Shown: positions 11,450 to 22,331 of the stretch, in pieces
Layout of the letters: the number at the start of each line of letters is the position of its first letter
Numbering within the stretch: the stretch's first letter is position 1
Assembly: GCA_902702965.1 (NCBI GenBank)
Contig: CACRXP010000852.1
Coordinates: 158,552-222,551 of the forward strand
Direction: 5' to 3'
Source of the DNA: Spirometra erinaceieuropaei
Lineage: Eukaryota > Platyhelminthes > Cestoda > Diphyllobothriidea > Diphyllobothriidae
DNA: 64,000 bases
Program-made: the position numbers and the translations under genes
Notes under the pieces: generated by a model
What the model was told of the DNA's origin: nothing
Database searches by the model: none
Seen by the model: only the letters and a program-made list of their open reading frames with translations

Positions 11450-13222
11450 TTCGAAGAAGAATGAGTCCTTTGGGAAAATGAACAAACTTTCTTTCGTAAA
11501 TTTTCGAGACTGGTTCCCCAGCTCGTCTTCAGACGTGTAGTAAGTGTGAAGAAACAGTCAAAAATTTAAACAATGCCGAAAAATTCGATATTGCTCTGTC
11601 ATGACTAAGGATGGGTTAATGCTGTAGGCTGATGTCACGTATTGATTGGCTATTACCTTTTCCATTTTTCTTTGAGACTTGTGTACATGGTATCAAGGTC
11701 GATGCGTCGATTGATGCATGAATCATCAGAGTGAATGGCCTCTAGGAATTCTCGGCCTTTCTTATATGGGCAGGAACCGACAGTGTTTGTTTTATCCCAA
11801 GCGAATTTGTGCCCAGTTTCAAGAGTATGCATGGCGACCTGGGATAAGTGGTCCCGCCTCTTCACCGCCAATTGGTGTTCATGTAGGCGTGTAGAGGCGG
11901 ATTTTCCGGTTTGACCACAATACACTGCATTACAAGTGCCACATGGAATCTTATAGACTACTTCTTTCTTATCCAAATAGCCAACCCTATCCTTAGGGTG
12001 TACAAGCTGATGTCGTAGCGTGGTAGTCGGTTTTTGATCCACTTGTATTTGTTGCTTTCTCAGGTGTCTTGCAACGAGTTCAGACACATTTTTAATGTAG
12101 GGAAGCGTTCGCCAATGTTTTGGTTTTGGCGTCTGATCGGAACAATCTAGTTCCTTCTCTCTTTCTTTTGATTCCTTCTCTTTCATGCATCTGCGTACAA
12201 AATCTCTGGGGTAGCCGTTTTGGGAAAATAGGTTGAATAAATAATTGAGTTCTTCTTTGTAACCTTCGTTCTCAGAGCAATGTGTCTTTGCTCGATTAAG
12301 TAGGGACTTAACAGCACTCCGTTTGTGAGCCATAGGGTGGTTGCTCTCGTAATGTAGGATAACTTCCGCGTAAGTTTCTTTGCGGTATACTGATGTCTGG
12401 AATGTCCCGTCAGTTTTTCGCTGTACGAGGACATCAAGAAATGGCAGTTTGCTGTTATCTTCTCTTTCGAGCGTGAACGTAATTCCCGGTAGTGTTGAGT
12501 TGATAGCTTTATGCAGAGTTTCTAGCTGATCTCTCTTGACGATGACAAAGGTGTCATCGACGTAGCGTACCCACAATTTGGGATTGAATAATGGTAAGGC
12601 CATAGCCTCTAATTTTTGCATTGTGACTTCAGCCAAAAAGCCAGAAATAGGTGAACCCATAGGAGCCCGTTTTAGCTTTCGATAACATTCATGTGCGAAC
12701 GAGAAGTTCGTTTCCAGACATAGGTCCAAGAGTTCAAGCAAGGCAGATGCAGAAACATCCATGTCGTAGGACTGTAAGAGTTCTTCTGTGCACTGCCTTG
12801 CCAAATCGAGTGGTATGGACGTGAATAGAGAGATGACATCGAACGACACCATTATCTCATCTGATTCAATAGTGAGTCCTCTTATTTTGTCTAGGAATTC
12901 AACTGAATTCTCGATTGAAGTCTCACAATCCTTTGTTAAGGGATGGAGTTTGTGGAATAGCCATTTAGAGATTTTGTAATTCGGTGCACCGATTAGTGAT
13001 ACTATCGGTCGTAATGGTACGTCAAAGCTTGTGGACTTTCGGTAGTCCATAGATTTTAGCGATTGTTGGTTCAGTTTGTCTCAGGGATTTCGCGATTTCT
13101 CCTGGTAGTTGTTTCTTTCCTGCAAGACGTTTCAGCACTTTATCAATGGGTGAAATTTGTGCTTTGGTAGGGTCAATGGTGAGGGGCATATAAATGGACA
13201 TATCCTCTAACAACGATAGCAT
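11450..13222 (-). mobile_element. Penelope-like element, minus strand (PLE3)
   Basis: Encodes a PLE reverse transcriptase joined to a GIY-YIG endonuclease, with a ~200-bp 3' UTR at 11450-11652. Homology stops abruptly near 13222 inside the N-terminal region, so the element is 5'-truncated. It differs clearly from PLE1, 2 and 4 in protein sequence and 3' UTR, so it is a second PLE family. The 3' UTR has a degenerate CTGAAGA, hairpin, CGAAAA arrangement where the other family carries the hammerhead-like motif. Confidence 0.9.
11653..13222 (-). pseudogene. Penelope-like RT/GIY-YIG polyprotein, one frameshift
   Basis: The main frame is 11653-13050 (465 codons): PLRPIVS, motif A VSFDVISLFTSIP, KRAPMGSPISGFLAE (motif B), WVRYVDDTFVIV (motif C, codons at 12553-12564), LPFLDVLVQRK, then a KEKESKEREKE linker and a GIY-YIG domain with VVYKIPCGTCNAVYCGQTGK and an RLHEHQ helix. 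The preceding part (13022-13222) lies in another frame and ends KIYGLPKVHK. One extra base between that HK and the FDVPLRP segment breaks the frame near 13025-13035. RT aspartates (FD, YVDD) are intact, making this the best preserved coding copy in the window. It lacks the usual N-terminal region. Confidence 0.85.
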
Positions 13223-13299
13223 CTAACTACCTCCATATAAGACATCGAAACTACTCTAACGCAATGTGTTTGCATGATGTCGACTTTTAAATTGCCCAT

Positions 13300-13760
13300 A
13301 CATTTTATGGAACACTCGGGCATGTTGTTTTTCAGCATCTGATCAGTAAGACGCCCGAAAATATACCTTTGAGCAAAAGCGCCCAAAGACCCTAATTGAA
13401 TCCGATTCCCTGAACCTTGGCGAGGGCAAATGGAAAAGTGCAAATCTCTGCAATTACTGAGTGCTTAGTTCTGTCAGTTTCCTATTCTGAAGTCTGTTCA
13501 ACCCTAGTTATTTTATTTCTGTATGTATGTCTGCATCAGATGATTTAGATGACCTCTTGAACAGCCGCCACGTACATGAACCTTCTTGACATACGTTCAT
13601 GTCTGTCTCCGCAAACCGCTTTTATTTTTCAAAGAACATCATATCACATAAAGGACATAAACAGCCCAGCACTATCCTTTTGTTGGACGGGCATCTAAAC
13701 TGATGTGACACACATTCCATCACTGTCAGCATGGACATGATAGGGGGATTTGATAAATCT
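13300..13760 (+). repeat. dispersed ~500-bp repeat, copy 1
   Basis: Shares a long diverged stretch with 47131-47590 and 47591-48120: TCTGATCAGTAAGACGCCCG near 13337, a block with CTCTGCAATTACTGAGTGC near 13445, then GATTTAGATGACCTCTTGAA near 13540 and a GACATAAACAG block near 13660. Noncoding; no terminal repeats noticed. Confidence 0.7.
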
Positions 13761-14682
13761 ACATCCGAGACTTTGTCTGAATGCAATTGCGTCTGCACGC
13801 TGGACTAACTTAAGCTTCGTGATCTTGCATTTCCAACTGATTTCTACACTTCGCAATCTGTTTTTGGTTTTTGGCCAGCAAAATGACAACACCAACCGCA
13901 GCAATTCAGTATCACTAAACAAACTCTCTGTTTGCTCCCAGTAGATGGGCAACTCCTCGTTTTATTCGCGGTCATTGGAAAACCGGCATATATAAATGCC
14001 CATTCCAGAGGAAGGTGACTTTCACGAGTTTGTCGCTTATTATTCAGTGACCAGCATACTTTTACTAATTTTCAATTCCCAACACGCAGATTTTGAGGAA
14101 TGTCGTGCATACATGCGGCCTGTTATGCACTCATCAACAGTTGCAGACTTTTGTGAACGTAAAGACATTTGACTTTTAGTTTAATTAACCCTTTAAGAGA
14201 AGGACTTTTGTATTTTGTGTTTTGCGGAAAGTTTTCATAAGGCAGAGCAATGCTAATCAGCATTATCTTAGAAGCAATGCACTAAAAACATTATCAGGAC
14301 ATCTTTGATATATGGACTTTGTTTAGATATCTGTCTTTCTCCTACTTTCAGAAACACTGTTTTCTGGGAATGCGTGCTAATTTCCGAGTGGACTGTATAG
14401 GCAGAGCTGAAATCGTGCAGTTTTTAAAAAGACTTTTTCATAAGGATTCACCTGAGGTTAACTTATTAGACTTGATGCATATCAACTGTCAATCCTAAAT
14501 GTTGCAAAAGTGTTTATAGAAGTTGCAATAGTTATTAGGCGTTTAATCGTTCGGCAACAAACAATTCTGTCTATGGCACTGACGTTCATAATTGATACGG
14601 GATAAAATATACGACTATTATTAAACACATGGTGTCTTTGGACAACGAAAAAAACTTCATATTGACCCAAATGTGGAAAACT

Positions 14683-14766
14683 CGCGCCTTAGATGATTTC
14701 AAACGCACGCAATAAGGGAAGGCTTCGGTCCAGACAACGCTCTAACTATTTGAGCTACGAGGCCCC
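14683..14766 (-). repeat. tRNA-like unit 1
   Basis: Starts GGGGCCTCGTAGCTCAA (A-box-like) on the minus strand and ends GGCGC. The B-box region reads GCGTTTGAAATC and is degenerate, so a functional tRNA is unlikely. Confidence 0.6.
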
Positions 14767-14982
14767 GCCGGAAGACGCGAGTTTAATCATATTTGAGTCA
14801 GGTTACACGATAACCTACTACAACGTCTGTAATCCACCAACTCTGATACAATACGTTGTCTTTTTAGGCAGGATTTCCTAAGTAATTTACCTAGAATCCG
14901 CCAAATAACTACAAGGCTTGCGTAATTCATAGATGCATTGGCAGATTTGGAACCATTCATATTGATCCAACTGTGAAACAAT

Positions 14983-15066
14983 CGGCGCCTCGGTGGGATT
15001 CGAACCCACGCAGTAGGTTGAAGGCTTTAGTACAGCCAACGCTCTAACCTGTCAACTTACTGTACC
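14983..15066 (-). repeat. tRNA-like unit 2
   Basis: Has the best B box of the four, GGGTTCGAATCCC, and ends GAGGCGCC. Its 5' third does not match the other units because the inversion junction at about 15049 falls inside it; the A-box region is replaced by array sequence. Confidence 0.6.
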
Positions 15067-15145
15067 AGATTTGGCGGATTCCAGAAATTGCAGTAGGTTC
15101 GGCGGCTAACTTGACCCAAATGTGATTAAACTCGCGTCGTCCGTC

Positions 15146-15230
15146 GGGGCCTCGTAGCTCAAGTCTTTAGAGCGTTGACTGTACCAAAACCTTCCCCTTA
15201 CTGCGTGGGTTAAAATCCCACAGAGGCGCC
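15146..15230 (+). repeat. tRNA-like unit 3
   Basis: 85 nt from GGGGCCTCGTAGCTC to GAGGCGCC. A seven-base anticodon-like loop GTACCAA is visible. The B box is damaged (GGGTTAAAATCCC). The length suggests an origin from a long-variable-arm tRNA or an imperfect one. Confidence 0.6.
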
Positions 15231-15449
15231 AAGGTTTTCACAGTTGGGTCAGTATGAATCATTCAAAAAGCTGCCAAAACATCCATGAATGACGTGAGCC
15301 TGGTAATCATCTGGCGGATGCTTGGTTAATTACATAGGAAATACTGTTTGGGCTGTCAACTTACTGTATCAGATTTGGTGGATTCCAGAGGTTGAAGTAG
15401 GTTGAGCGGGTAAATTGACCCAAATGTGATTAAATTCGCATCATCCGGC

Positions 15450-15534
15450 GAAGCCTGCTAACTCAAGGGGTTAAAGCGTTGGCTGTACCAAAGCCTTCCC
15501 TTTACTGAGTGAGTTCGAATTGGACTGGGGCGCC
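15450..15534 (+). repeat. tRNA-like unit 4
   Basis: GAAGCCTGCTAACTCAAGG at the 5' end and GAGTTCGAATTGG as B box, ending GGGGCGCC. Diverged from the other units at both ends; probably not transcribed as a tRNA. Confidence 0.55.
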
Positions 15535-18500
15535 GAGTTTTCCGGTTTGTGTCAATATTAATTATTCAAATTCCTTCAAAACATATATAAGCCGAAATAC
15601 GTTCGGTGTTGTTTGGAGCTCAAATTTGATTGGAGATAACAGTCTGCCTCAATCTGTACAATTTATGCGTCCACATGTTGTGGAGTTCCCAAACAGCTTG
15701 TCGGGTCGTAGGTGCATACGACTTCTGGTTGAGGCACAAACGTTTGCGTAGAGGGCGACATCAATATAACTGGGTGATATTTCGCAAAACATGCAATACA
15801 GAAAAGTGCCATTGTCTACTGTTGTGTGATGTTTAATGTTTTCGATTTTAGAATTGGCATATGCGTCATAAGATGGATCATGGGCGGTAAAATTTAATCC
15901 CCTCAGACATGAACTCTTCCGCTACCTTCAAAAAGGAGTGCGTAGACATGTTAGCTGTCCTGTAACAAAGAACACATAATGCGGAGGACGTTCTTCAAGT
16001 AGAACGAACCGCAATTCAGATTAACCGACATGTTTAAAAAGGCATTTTGCCGCTTGACAACAGTTCAATTCTACACTAGAGTCAAAAACGGCCTCCGCAG
16101 GGCAGGCAATTAAACAGTTTCAAAAGACTAGAGCATATCAGCTAGCAGATATTTAATTAGTAGGTATACAGTGTATACCATCAAGACTACCCTATGTACT
16201 TAAAATAAATTTCGCTTGCAGAGATATCCGAAATATGGCTTACGACGCTGACTTAACACGCATTAGCCGCATGCTACCCATAACTATCTCTTTCAATATA
16301 GCTGTGTGCCTCAATCCTCCTAGTATGACTTCTATACCGATATAATGGGAATCGTCATCTAAAACTAGGCTATATTTTCCAACGACGGAACAACTTCTGA
16401 CGAATTATTATTTGTTGGTCTTGATTCCACTGGACAGGGGATTACACCCCCCCAATAGAGCCCACAGAATAAATTGTTTTTTATGAAGAGGCGCTGTCTG
16501 CAAAAACGCGCGACGCGAAAACTTTAGACTAATGTCAGATCTTGCCACGCATATTTGGATTTGAATTTGTCAAAAATATGAACAAGCGGCTAGTGGTAAT
16601 GCAAAGAGCTATAAAAGGTTCTGTGAAAAATTTCCCTTCAATGTTCTGTCTTTAGTTATTACCTAAGTGTGCCTTGACTAACAGTATAAATGTAACATTT
16701 AAACTACGCACTGCAGTGTACGTCTTCCTGTCTGTCCGTATCCTGTCATTTCAGGATCTTTTCCAAAGTAATACGCAATGTTAAACCCAAGGTTTTCGCA
16801 TTGCCACCTAAACTCAACATGCTGTGCATTTGGCCACCAGTTTTTTATCCTACCATCGTCTTAGAATCGTTAATGGTTTTGAAACTACGACTGAATGATC
16901 ATGCAATTTACTTTGCTCTCAAGTCTGATAATATAATAACTTCTACCATAAAATTGCATGTTCAACAAAGACTCTGTCTGAAAAAGAAAGCGTAGAAGTA
17001 AGGGGCAGACCTACACCTTTTGATTGGATCAACCGTAATCTACCCATTCTCCAAAATGTTCTATGTATCAATTCCGAGTTGACTGCGCGGATATTATACT
17101 ACACATGCAATTTACAGGTAAGAATTTTACTTCAGAAGCTCAGTTATTTTTGGCCTCTTAGACTTGGTTTACATGATACTGTAAAGCTTGCGTGTCACTT
17201 AAGTGATTGGCGAACTTGCCGTTTTCTGGAGTATTTTATTATTGTAATAGAGCATATGTAACTGGATTAAACAACCGGATTAAAGATGTTGTCAGCCGGA
17301 AAATTTTAAAATTCCAGGAAATATTTTCTGAGATTTAAGACAAACCTATTCACTTAGTAAACCTGCTCCACATATTTACGCTTGAACAAAACACAGAAAT
17401 GCATGATGGTCAAGTGCATTATTCATCAAACTCATAAGCAAATTACAGAATACCCCTATCTCAACCTAAGGCGGAACAGTCTGTACAGAAAAAGAAAAAG
17501 CCAATTTCACGATCAACGAGAAACTGATATTCACTGATGCGATTTCTCCGTCCACACGAATGATTCAAAATGTAAATAAAAACCAGTAGTATAATCTGTC
17601 AGACAGACGTCACAAATGTGCCTGACTAATTCACTAGAATAACTGTCTACTCGCCAATAGAAATGCGGATACTAGATTGTGCCCAGATGATTTTCTCGAA
17701 TCTACAACCCCTTCGCGATTATTGCGTTGACACATTCAGATGGTGTCGTTATTCTGAAGTAGTAGTATGCAACAAAAATGATAGCCTCGTCGATCCATAA
17801 GATACATTAAGAGCGAATGACTGATCTCATAAAATGTTGGTAGAAATTATAAATTACTCTTTCGATTAGGAGGGATTACGTAAGCGGAGTTGTTATATTA
17901 ACCTCGCTCGGCATACCGCCATGGTATTTCGAACTTGCCGGGATGTTGACTTCTAAATGCGTCTATTTTTAGACCTCCTACAGAAACCTCATTTGGTAGG
18001 AAATTGCTATTTAAATACCCCGGCATATCCGGTAGCATATTACATCTTGCCGGATATTGAATTACTGGATAAGCATTGTACCGCATAGAGTGTTCGCCGT
18101 GCATATACAGTGCATTTGGCACATATAGCTATCCGCAATCTACAACGACTTTCCCTCATGACGCGTTACTCACACGTCTTCGATGACTCTCTTTTTGGAG
18201 CTGTGCCTCTTGACCCCCTATTATTCTATCCAAATCAACGTAGCGTCAGTTGCACTGTAAACGCAGCAATCTCTAGCAAAGTGTTATTTGGCGGCCGCAG
18301 TTTCGTTGGCAAGATTCTTATGTGCTCTATATGGCAGGCGAAATGAATTGTTATCGCAAAAAAAGATCTAATGTGCATTGAAATTTCCAAGAATTTTTTC
18401 ACACCACTACTAGCACTGTAGTTTAGGCATAGTCTATCCTAGCTTGTGAAGTTGTGTTAACTAAAAAGGCTATAACATGGGTCCTCATCGTCTTACCTTA

Positions 18501-19648
18501 CGGCGTGCAATACTACTAGTACGAAATACTGAGTGTCATTTAAGAACCGAAAAAGCGCTCATATATCGCAAACCCCCTAAAACAAGTTTCACAGTTTGCC
18601 AAACGCTTGAAAATGGCACAAGGCCAAATATATTTTCTTAGGTAAATGTCAATCTTTACAACATATAATTTACAGAGAAGCGTTTTTGGCCAAAACATGC
18701 AAGGTCGGAATTTGAGATCGATGTGAGGCCTAACCATGCGTATTTATATTAAACGTAGTTTTATTTACTCGCAGGTGGTTTTTAGTACGTCTTAGAGCGA
18801 TAAGATTTTCAGCGAAAATTATTACGAAATATCACGAGCGATGCTATGCGTGAAAAATAATGAACGATGGGACATCAGGTCCTCTGACATTTCGAGCGTT
18901 CTGTCTTTTGTTATCAACTAAGGACTTTTTAGAGTGTAGCTAAAAAAGAAAACGCCAAAACATGATGTAGACAATGTGCATAAATAATATCAAATTCTTA
19001 TTTTCAATACTATAGATTTCCATAGATATTCCGGGTTCGTGTAAACGACATCGTCTACTCTGCTGACGACCATTGTGTTAAACTAACATCTTGTGCATAA
19101 GCATAAGGAGAGCATTGGCCGCATCCGCTTAATTGTCCATTACTAGCCTTATCTTGTTTGTGAATCGCGATGGTATTTTTCAGTTTTTCGACCCCGAAAA
19201 CGACCACATATTTGTAACCAAATAGTATCATTCCCCATTGCTTGGCACTTCTCACTAATATGATAGTTCCAACACAACCGAAATAAGTAAAATTAACTTC
19301 AGACTACTAACTGTGACCAGAGTAATCCGCGTCTCGGGTGTATTTGACTGAGGGCCTCTAAATTACTACTATGTTTTCATACCAAATTACTTATTATAGG
19401 CGTGAGCTGCGTTTACAAGAAGCTCAATCAGATGAATACTATTGAGGCAAAATCTATATATCTTGCAATTCTGCCCACAACCGCTGAACGCATTCACAAG
19501 CAATTTGAGAACAATATTCGTAGACAGGCATGGCGTTTTCGGTTTATTAAAATTGCATACATAATCAAATATAATTGTTAGATTGGGACCGGAAGCCTGG
19601 TCAACTGGCGGTGGAACCATGCAGCGGACAAATTTTCACATGCACCAT

Positions 19649-21106
19649 CTAGACACGGCAGACTCTTGGACCTGATTGTAGAAAGGTTTGTCGCGCCAGA
19701 ATATTGACGTGACGGAGTATTTGTTGTTTCCAAACAGAAATAACACTACCACTGTCTTGGTGCCAAAGTAGACGATTTCGGTCGAGGTCAGGAAAAGTAA
19801 AATCAGAAATATGCAAATAATTGGAATATGCATTGTCGTAGAAGTAATTGACCACGGCCAGTGGACAAATTTTCGATAGCAGCCTCCAGTGCTTCCATGG
19901 CATTCGCTGACCCCATGTATCTACTGTACCTTCGAATATTCTGTTAAAATTGCTATTATTAATAAAGCATTGACTAATTTGCAATGCAATTCTTGTCTGC
20001 AGACATTCAAACATGTATAAATAAACTCGTGATAAAAGACTGCTATTACCTGCCTTATCAAATGGGTAATTGAGAAGTAAGTTACAGGTAAATTAATATC
20101 GCAGTGAAATATCATGATATTTCTCCTTTGGACTATGTCTTGCAGATGGCATCTGCCTGTCGTTGTGTTACCTCTGACGGAAAAATTAAAACTTGTTACC
20201 GTATTATCATTCATCACGAAATAATGCAGCATATATGGTTCAGTGAACAGGTGCCTCTCCAAAAACAGCGGAAGCGAGGAGTGGGAGTTCAGCTTGGGGC
20301 ATATTTCCATTGACAGAATTTTCCTCGAGGAATCTTAGGAAGTAGGGAAAAAAGTCAAATTATACAAATACTATGTGCAGTTTGACTAGGTCAAAACGAA
20401 CAGGTGTCAGTAATGTACTTGTCGCAGACCCAATAAACCTATACCACTGTGAAACATTTAACATTTCAGCATGCGTGACTCGTCTATGCGCTACTGTTTG
20501 AAAACTGAGGACGCTTTTGGTCCGTGTTTAACGCCGGCGTGTTTAATGACTGCAATACAGCGCAGGTAAATGGATTGCACGATGTGCAACTTGCCTATCA
20601 AGTCTAATTCCTCAAGGCGTATTTCCCAAATTCCAATTAAGTGAAGCGTTTTTATGACTGGGGAATAGGCAACATATTACTTCTGCCATTCACACGAACA
20701 AGCTTAAACTGGGTTTTCTTAAAAACAAAGGATAGAAAAACGTTTGGCAAGCGCAGTCATGTAAAATAATAAATACAGATTATAAAACAATTATTTTTAT
20801 GTTATTTGCCGTTTGGACGACCCTCCTTGCAACCGCAGCCAATACTCTATAAAACTCAATTTTTCGACGCCTCAATGAACGTTCGGTAAACATGATGCTT
20901 TTTTTAATTCATAACAATCAATATTTATGTTAAATAATTCAACTGCAAATGCTTAAGTATATGTATGGTTGATTTCACTAGAAGAAGAGATATTGCACTA
21001 TATGCTGCCACTTGAAACATTTAAGGAATGAATCAATACCTTGCGCAAAGAAGCACGCCTCGGATACAAAGCGCAGTAGTAGTAATACAGTTAGAACACG
21101 AGTCAT
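19649..21106 (-). pseudogene. three-exon secreted-protein gene, block A copy (broken)
   Basis: Minus-strand exons at 21106-21040 (67 nt), 20333-20059 (275 nt) and 19940-19649 (292 nt). Exon 1 starts with an ATG and encodes a signal peptide (MTRV, then TVLLLL, then SEAC). Exon 2 carries CPKL, LFLERHLF, YMLHYF, GNTTTGRCHL and FHCDINLP. Exon 3 carries VVNYFYD and FPDLDRNRLL and ends VCRV. Compared with the block C copy, exon 3 lacks 2 bp (near 19857-19863), shifting the frame. The second intron's donor reads AT at 20057-20058 instead of GT, although a GT lies nine bases further on. Exons 1 and 2 remain open. Most likely a pseudogene; an altered shorter C-terminus cannot be excluded. Confidence 0.7.
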
Positions 21107-21634
21107 TACTCCGTGTTTATCGATGACAACAAATGGTGAGGGAACGGTTTTAGACCACTTTAATACCATACATGTCATTGGCTGGTCAATATTAACCTAC
21201 TAAAAAAAACAAAATTCACCCGTTTTTGCACGCGCAAATAACAATTTTATTTTACCTCAAATATGATTCATCATATACTGATTGACAGTAATTTCATCTC
21301 AAAGCGTGTTACATGTAACTTTGCAGATGTTTGAACGTTTAGCTTAACAAGGGATGATTGAGTGCATTACTGGGAAAATATGAGTACATGCGCGGGGAAG
21401 AGCTAAACAATAATTTACGGCTAAAACTATATGCTAAAATGTACTTAAAAACGTGCCTGTGATCGCAGCGTTGGAGCAAGTAGATAGACCTAACAAATTT
21501 TTATTTGTATTATGTTTTTTGTTGACCAAGATAAATGCCAATTTTGCAATTTGCAACATGAGAAGACTAAATGTTAGGGCTTTCATTCATGCATAACTTT
21601 AAACTTAGCTGTATGCCCGTATGGATCACTCGCT

Positions 21635-22111
21635 TTGCTGGGTGTCTTTTTATCCAAAATTTGGCATCGGGTACAGCCTATGAGGCTGGTATATGTTGTT
21701 AGGAATACGCTCATCCGCCTCCAACCTTCCTCTTCTAAGCCCTCTTTAGTATCGAACGTTGCCGGAACTTCATATCGCCTAGACATAGACAGCCTGATTG
21801 CATCTTTAAATAATTCGATAGATAAGATATCACATCATTTAATATGTAGCCATATCAAAGTATTAAATAAGGCATACAGTTTAGAAGTTGACTGCAAGTG
21901 TTTTCAAATATATTTTCAACCCACACATACACGTATATGCAGCACATTCCTAAACGGGAACCGAGACTTTACGATACGCCAGTATGAATACGAATTAGTC
22001 ATGAAATTCTGCATGAAATGCACTCGACCCAGTCTTAAATTAATCTACATATTGATCTCGATTTTCGCATGGGACAAATTAGAACAAACGCAGCCAAGCC
22101 CGAAGAAATGA
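21635..22111 (+). CDS. 158-codon open frame, possible exon, unknown
   Basis: No recognised domain. It is long for chance in this AT-rich DNA. Block C has a related open frame at 59186-59368 in the same register: both share a GVxLS...RVxP start and a VAxxSYRL segment, and the length difference between these points is a multiple of three. Beyond SYRL the two diverge and the block C frame stops. Block B lacks this part. It could be a coding exon or a chance survivor of the duplication. Confidence 0.25.
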   Translation: MLGVFLSKIWHRVQPMRLVYVVRNTLIRLQPSSSKPSLVSNVAGTSYRLDIDSLIASLNNSIDKISHHLICSHIKVLNKAYSLEVDCKCFQIYFQPTHTRICSTFLNGNRDFTIRQYEYELVMKFCMKCTRPSLKLIYILISIFAWDKLEQTQPSPKK

Positions 22112-22190
22112 CAATAGGCAATCATAACTTATTGGCTCAAACGTTAAATGAAAAGGTACAGGTGTCTATATTTAATCTAAGACAGCCTAA

Positions 22191-22331
22191 CTAAATTACA
22201 TTTGGACAAACGAGAGTCGTTGGAAGGTCGGCTGCCCAATGTTTTCGCCGATGGTCTCTCTATTGTATTACCTCATGTAGTTCCTCAATTTCACATCTGT
22301 CGGATCTCGACTGAGGGCCTCCGCATGAGAG
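22191..22331 (+). CDS. possible exon, block A copy, unknown protein
   Basis: An open stretch matching 27280-27412 in block B codon by codon: LDK..SL..RL.N.FADG, LPH.VPQ.HICR and EGLRMRG. Several differences are synonymous third positions, and both copies end at AGAG followed by a GT (GTACGC here, GTAAGC in B). This suggests a phase-1 coding exon. No acceptor is certain and the partner exons were not found. Confidence 0.3.

Larger units (their letters stand above)
14655..15600. repeat. inverted arrays of a ~300-bp tRNA-like repeat
   Basis: Four tRNA-like units, two on the minus strand (14683-14766, 14983-15066) and two on the plus strand (15146-15230, 15450-15534). Within each pair the units are 300-304 bp apart and the spacer is homologous. 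The plus array begins at about 15050 with CTGTCAACTTACTGTACCAG, repeated at about 15354. The two arrays meet inside the second unit. Confidence 0.8.

Noticed and set aside
11500..11570. Hammerhead-like arrangement in the 3' UTR of PLE3 (minus strand).
   Set aside because: The core reads CTGAAGA and CGAAAA rather than CTGATGA and GAAAC; too degenerate to call a ribozyme.
14983..15066. A genuine tRNA gene, because of a perfect GGGTTCGAATCCC box.
   Set aside because: The 5' third including the A box is replaced by array sequence at an inversion junction, and the other units have damaged boxes; better explained as a repeat.
17898..18122. Minus-strand 74-codon frame with a block C counterpart near 51230-51310.
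   Set aside because: The block C sequence has a 1-bp deletion within the best-matching part, so the frame is not conserved.
18110..18346. Plus-strand frame matching 52890-53060 in block C.
   Set aside because: Indels between the copies break the frame; similarity is at DNA level only.
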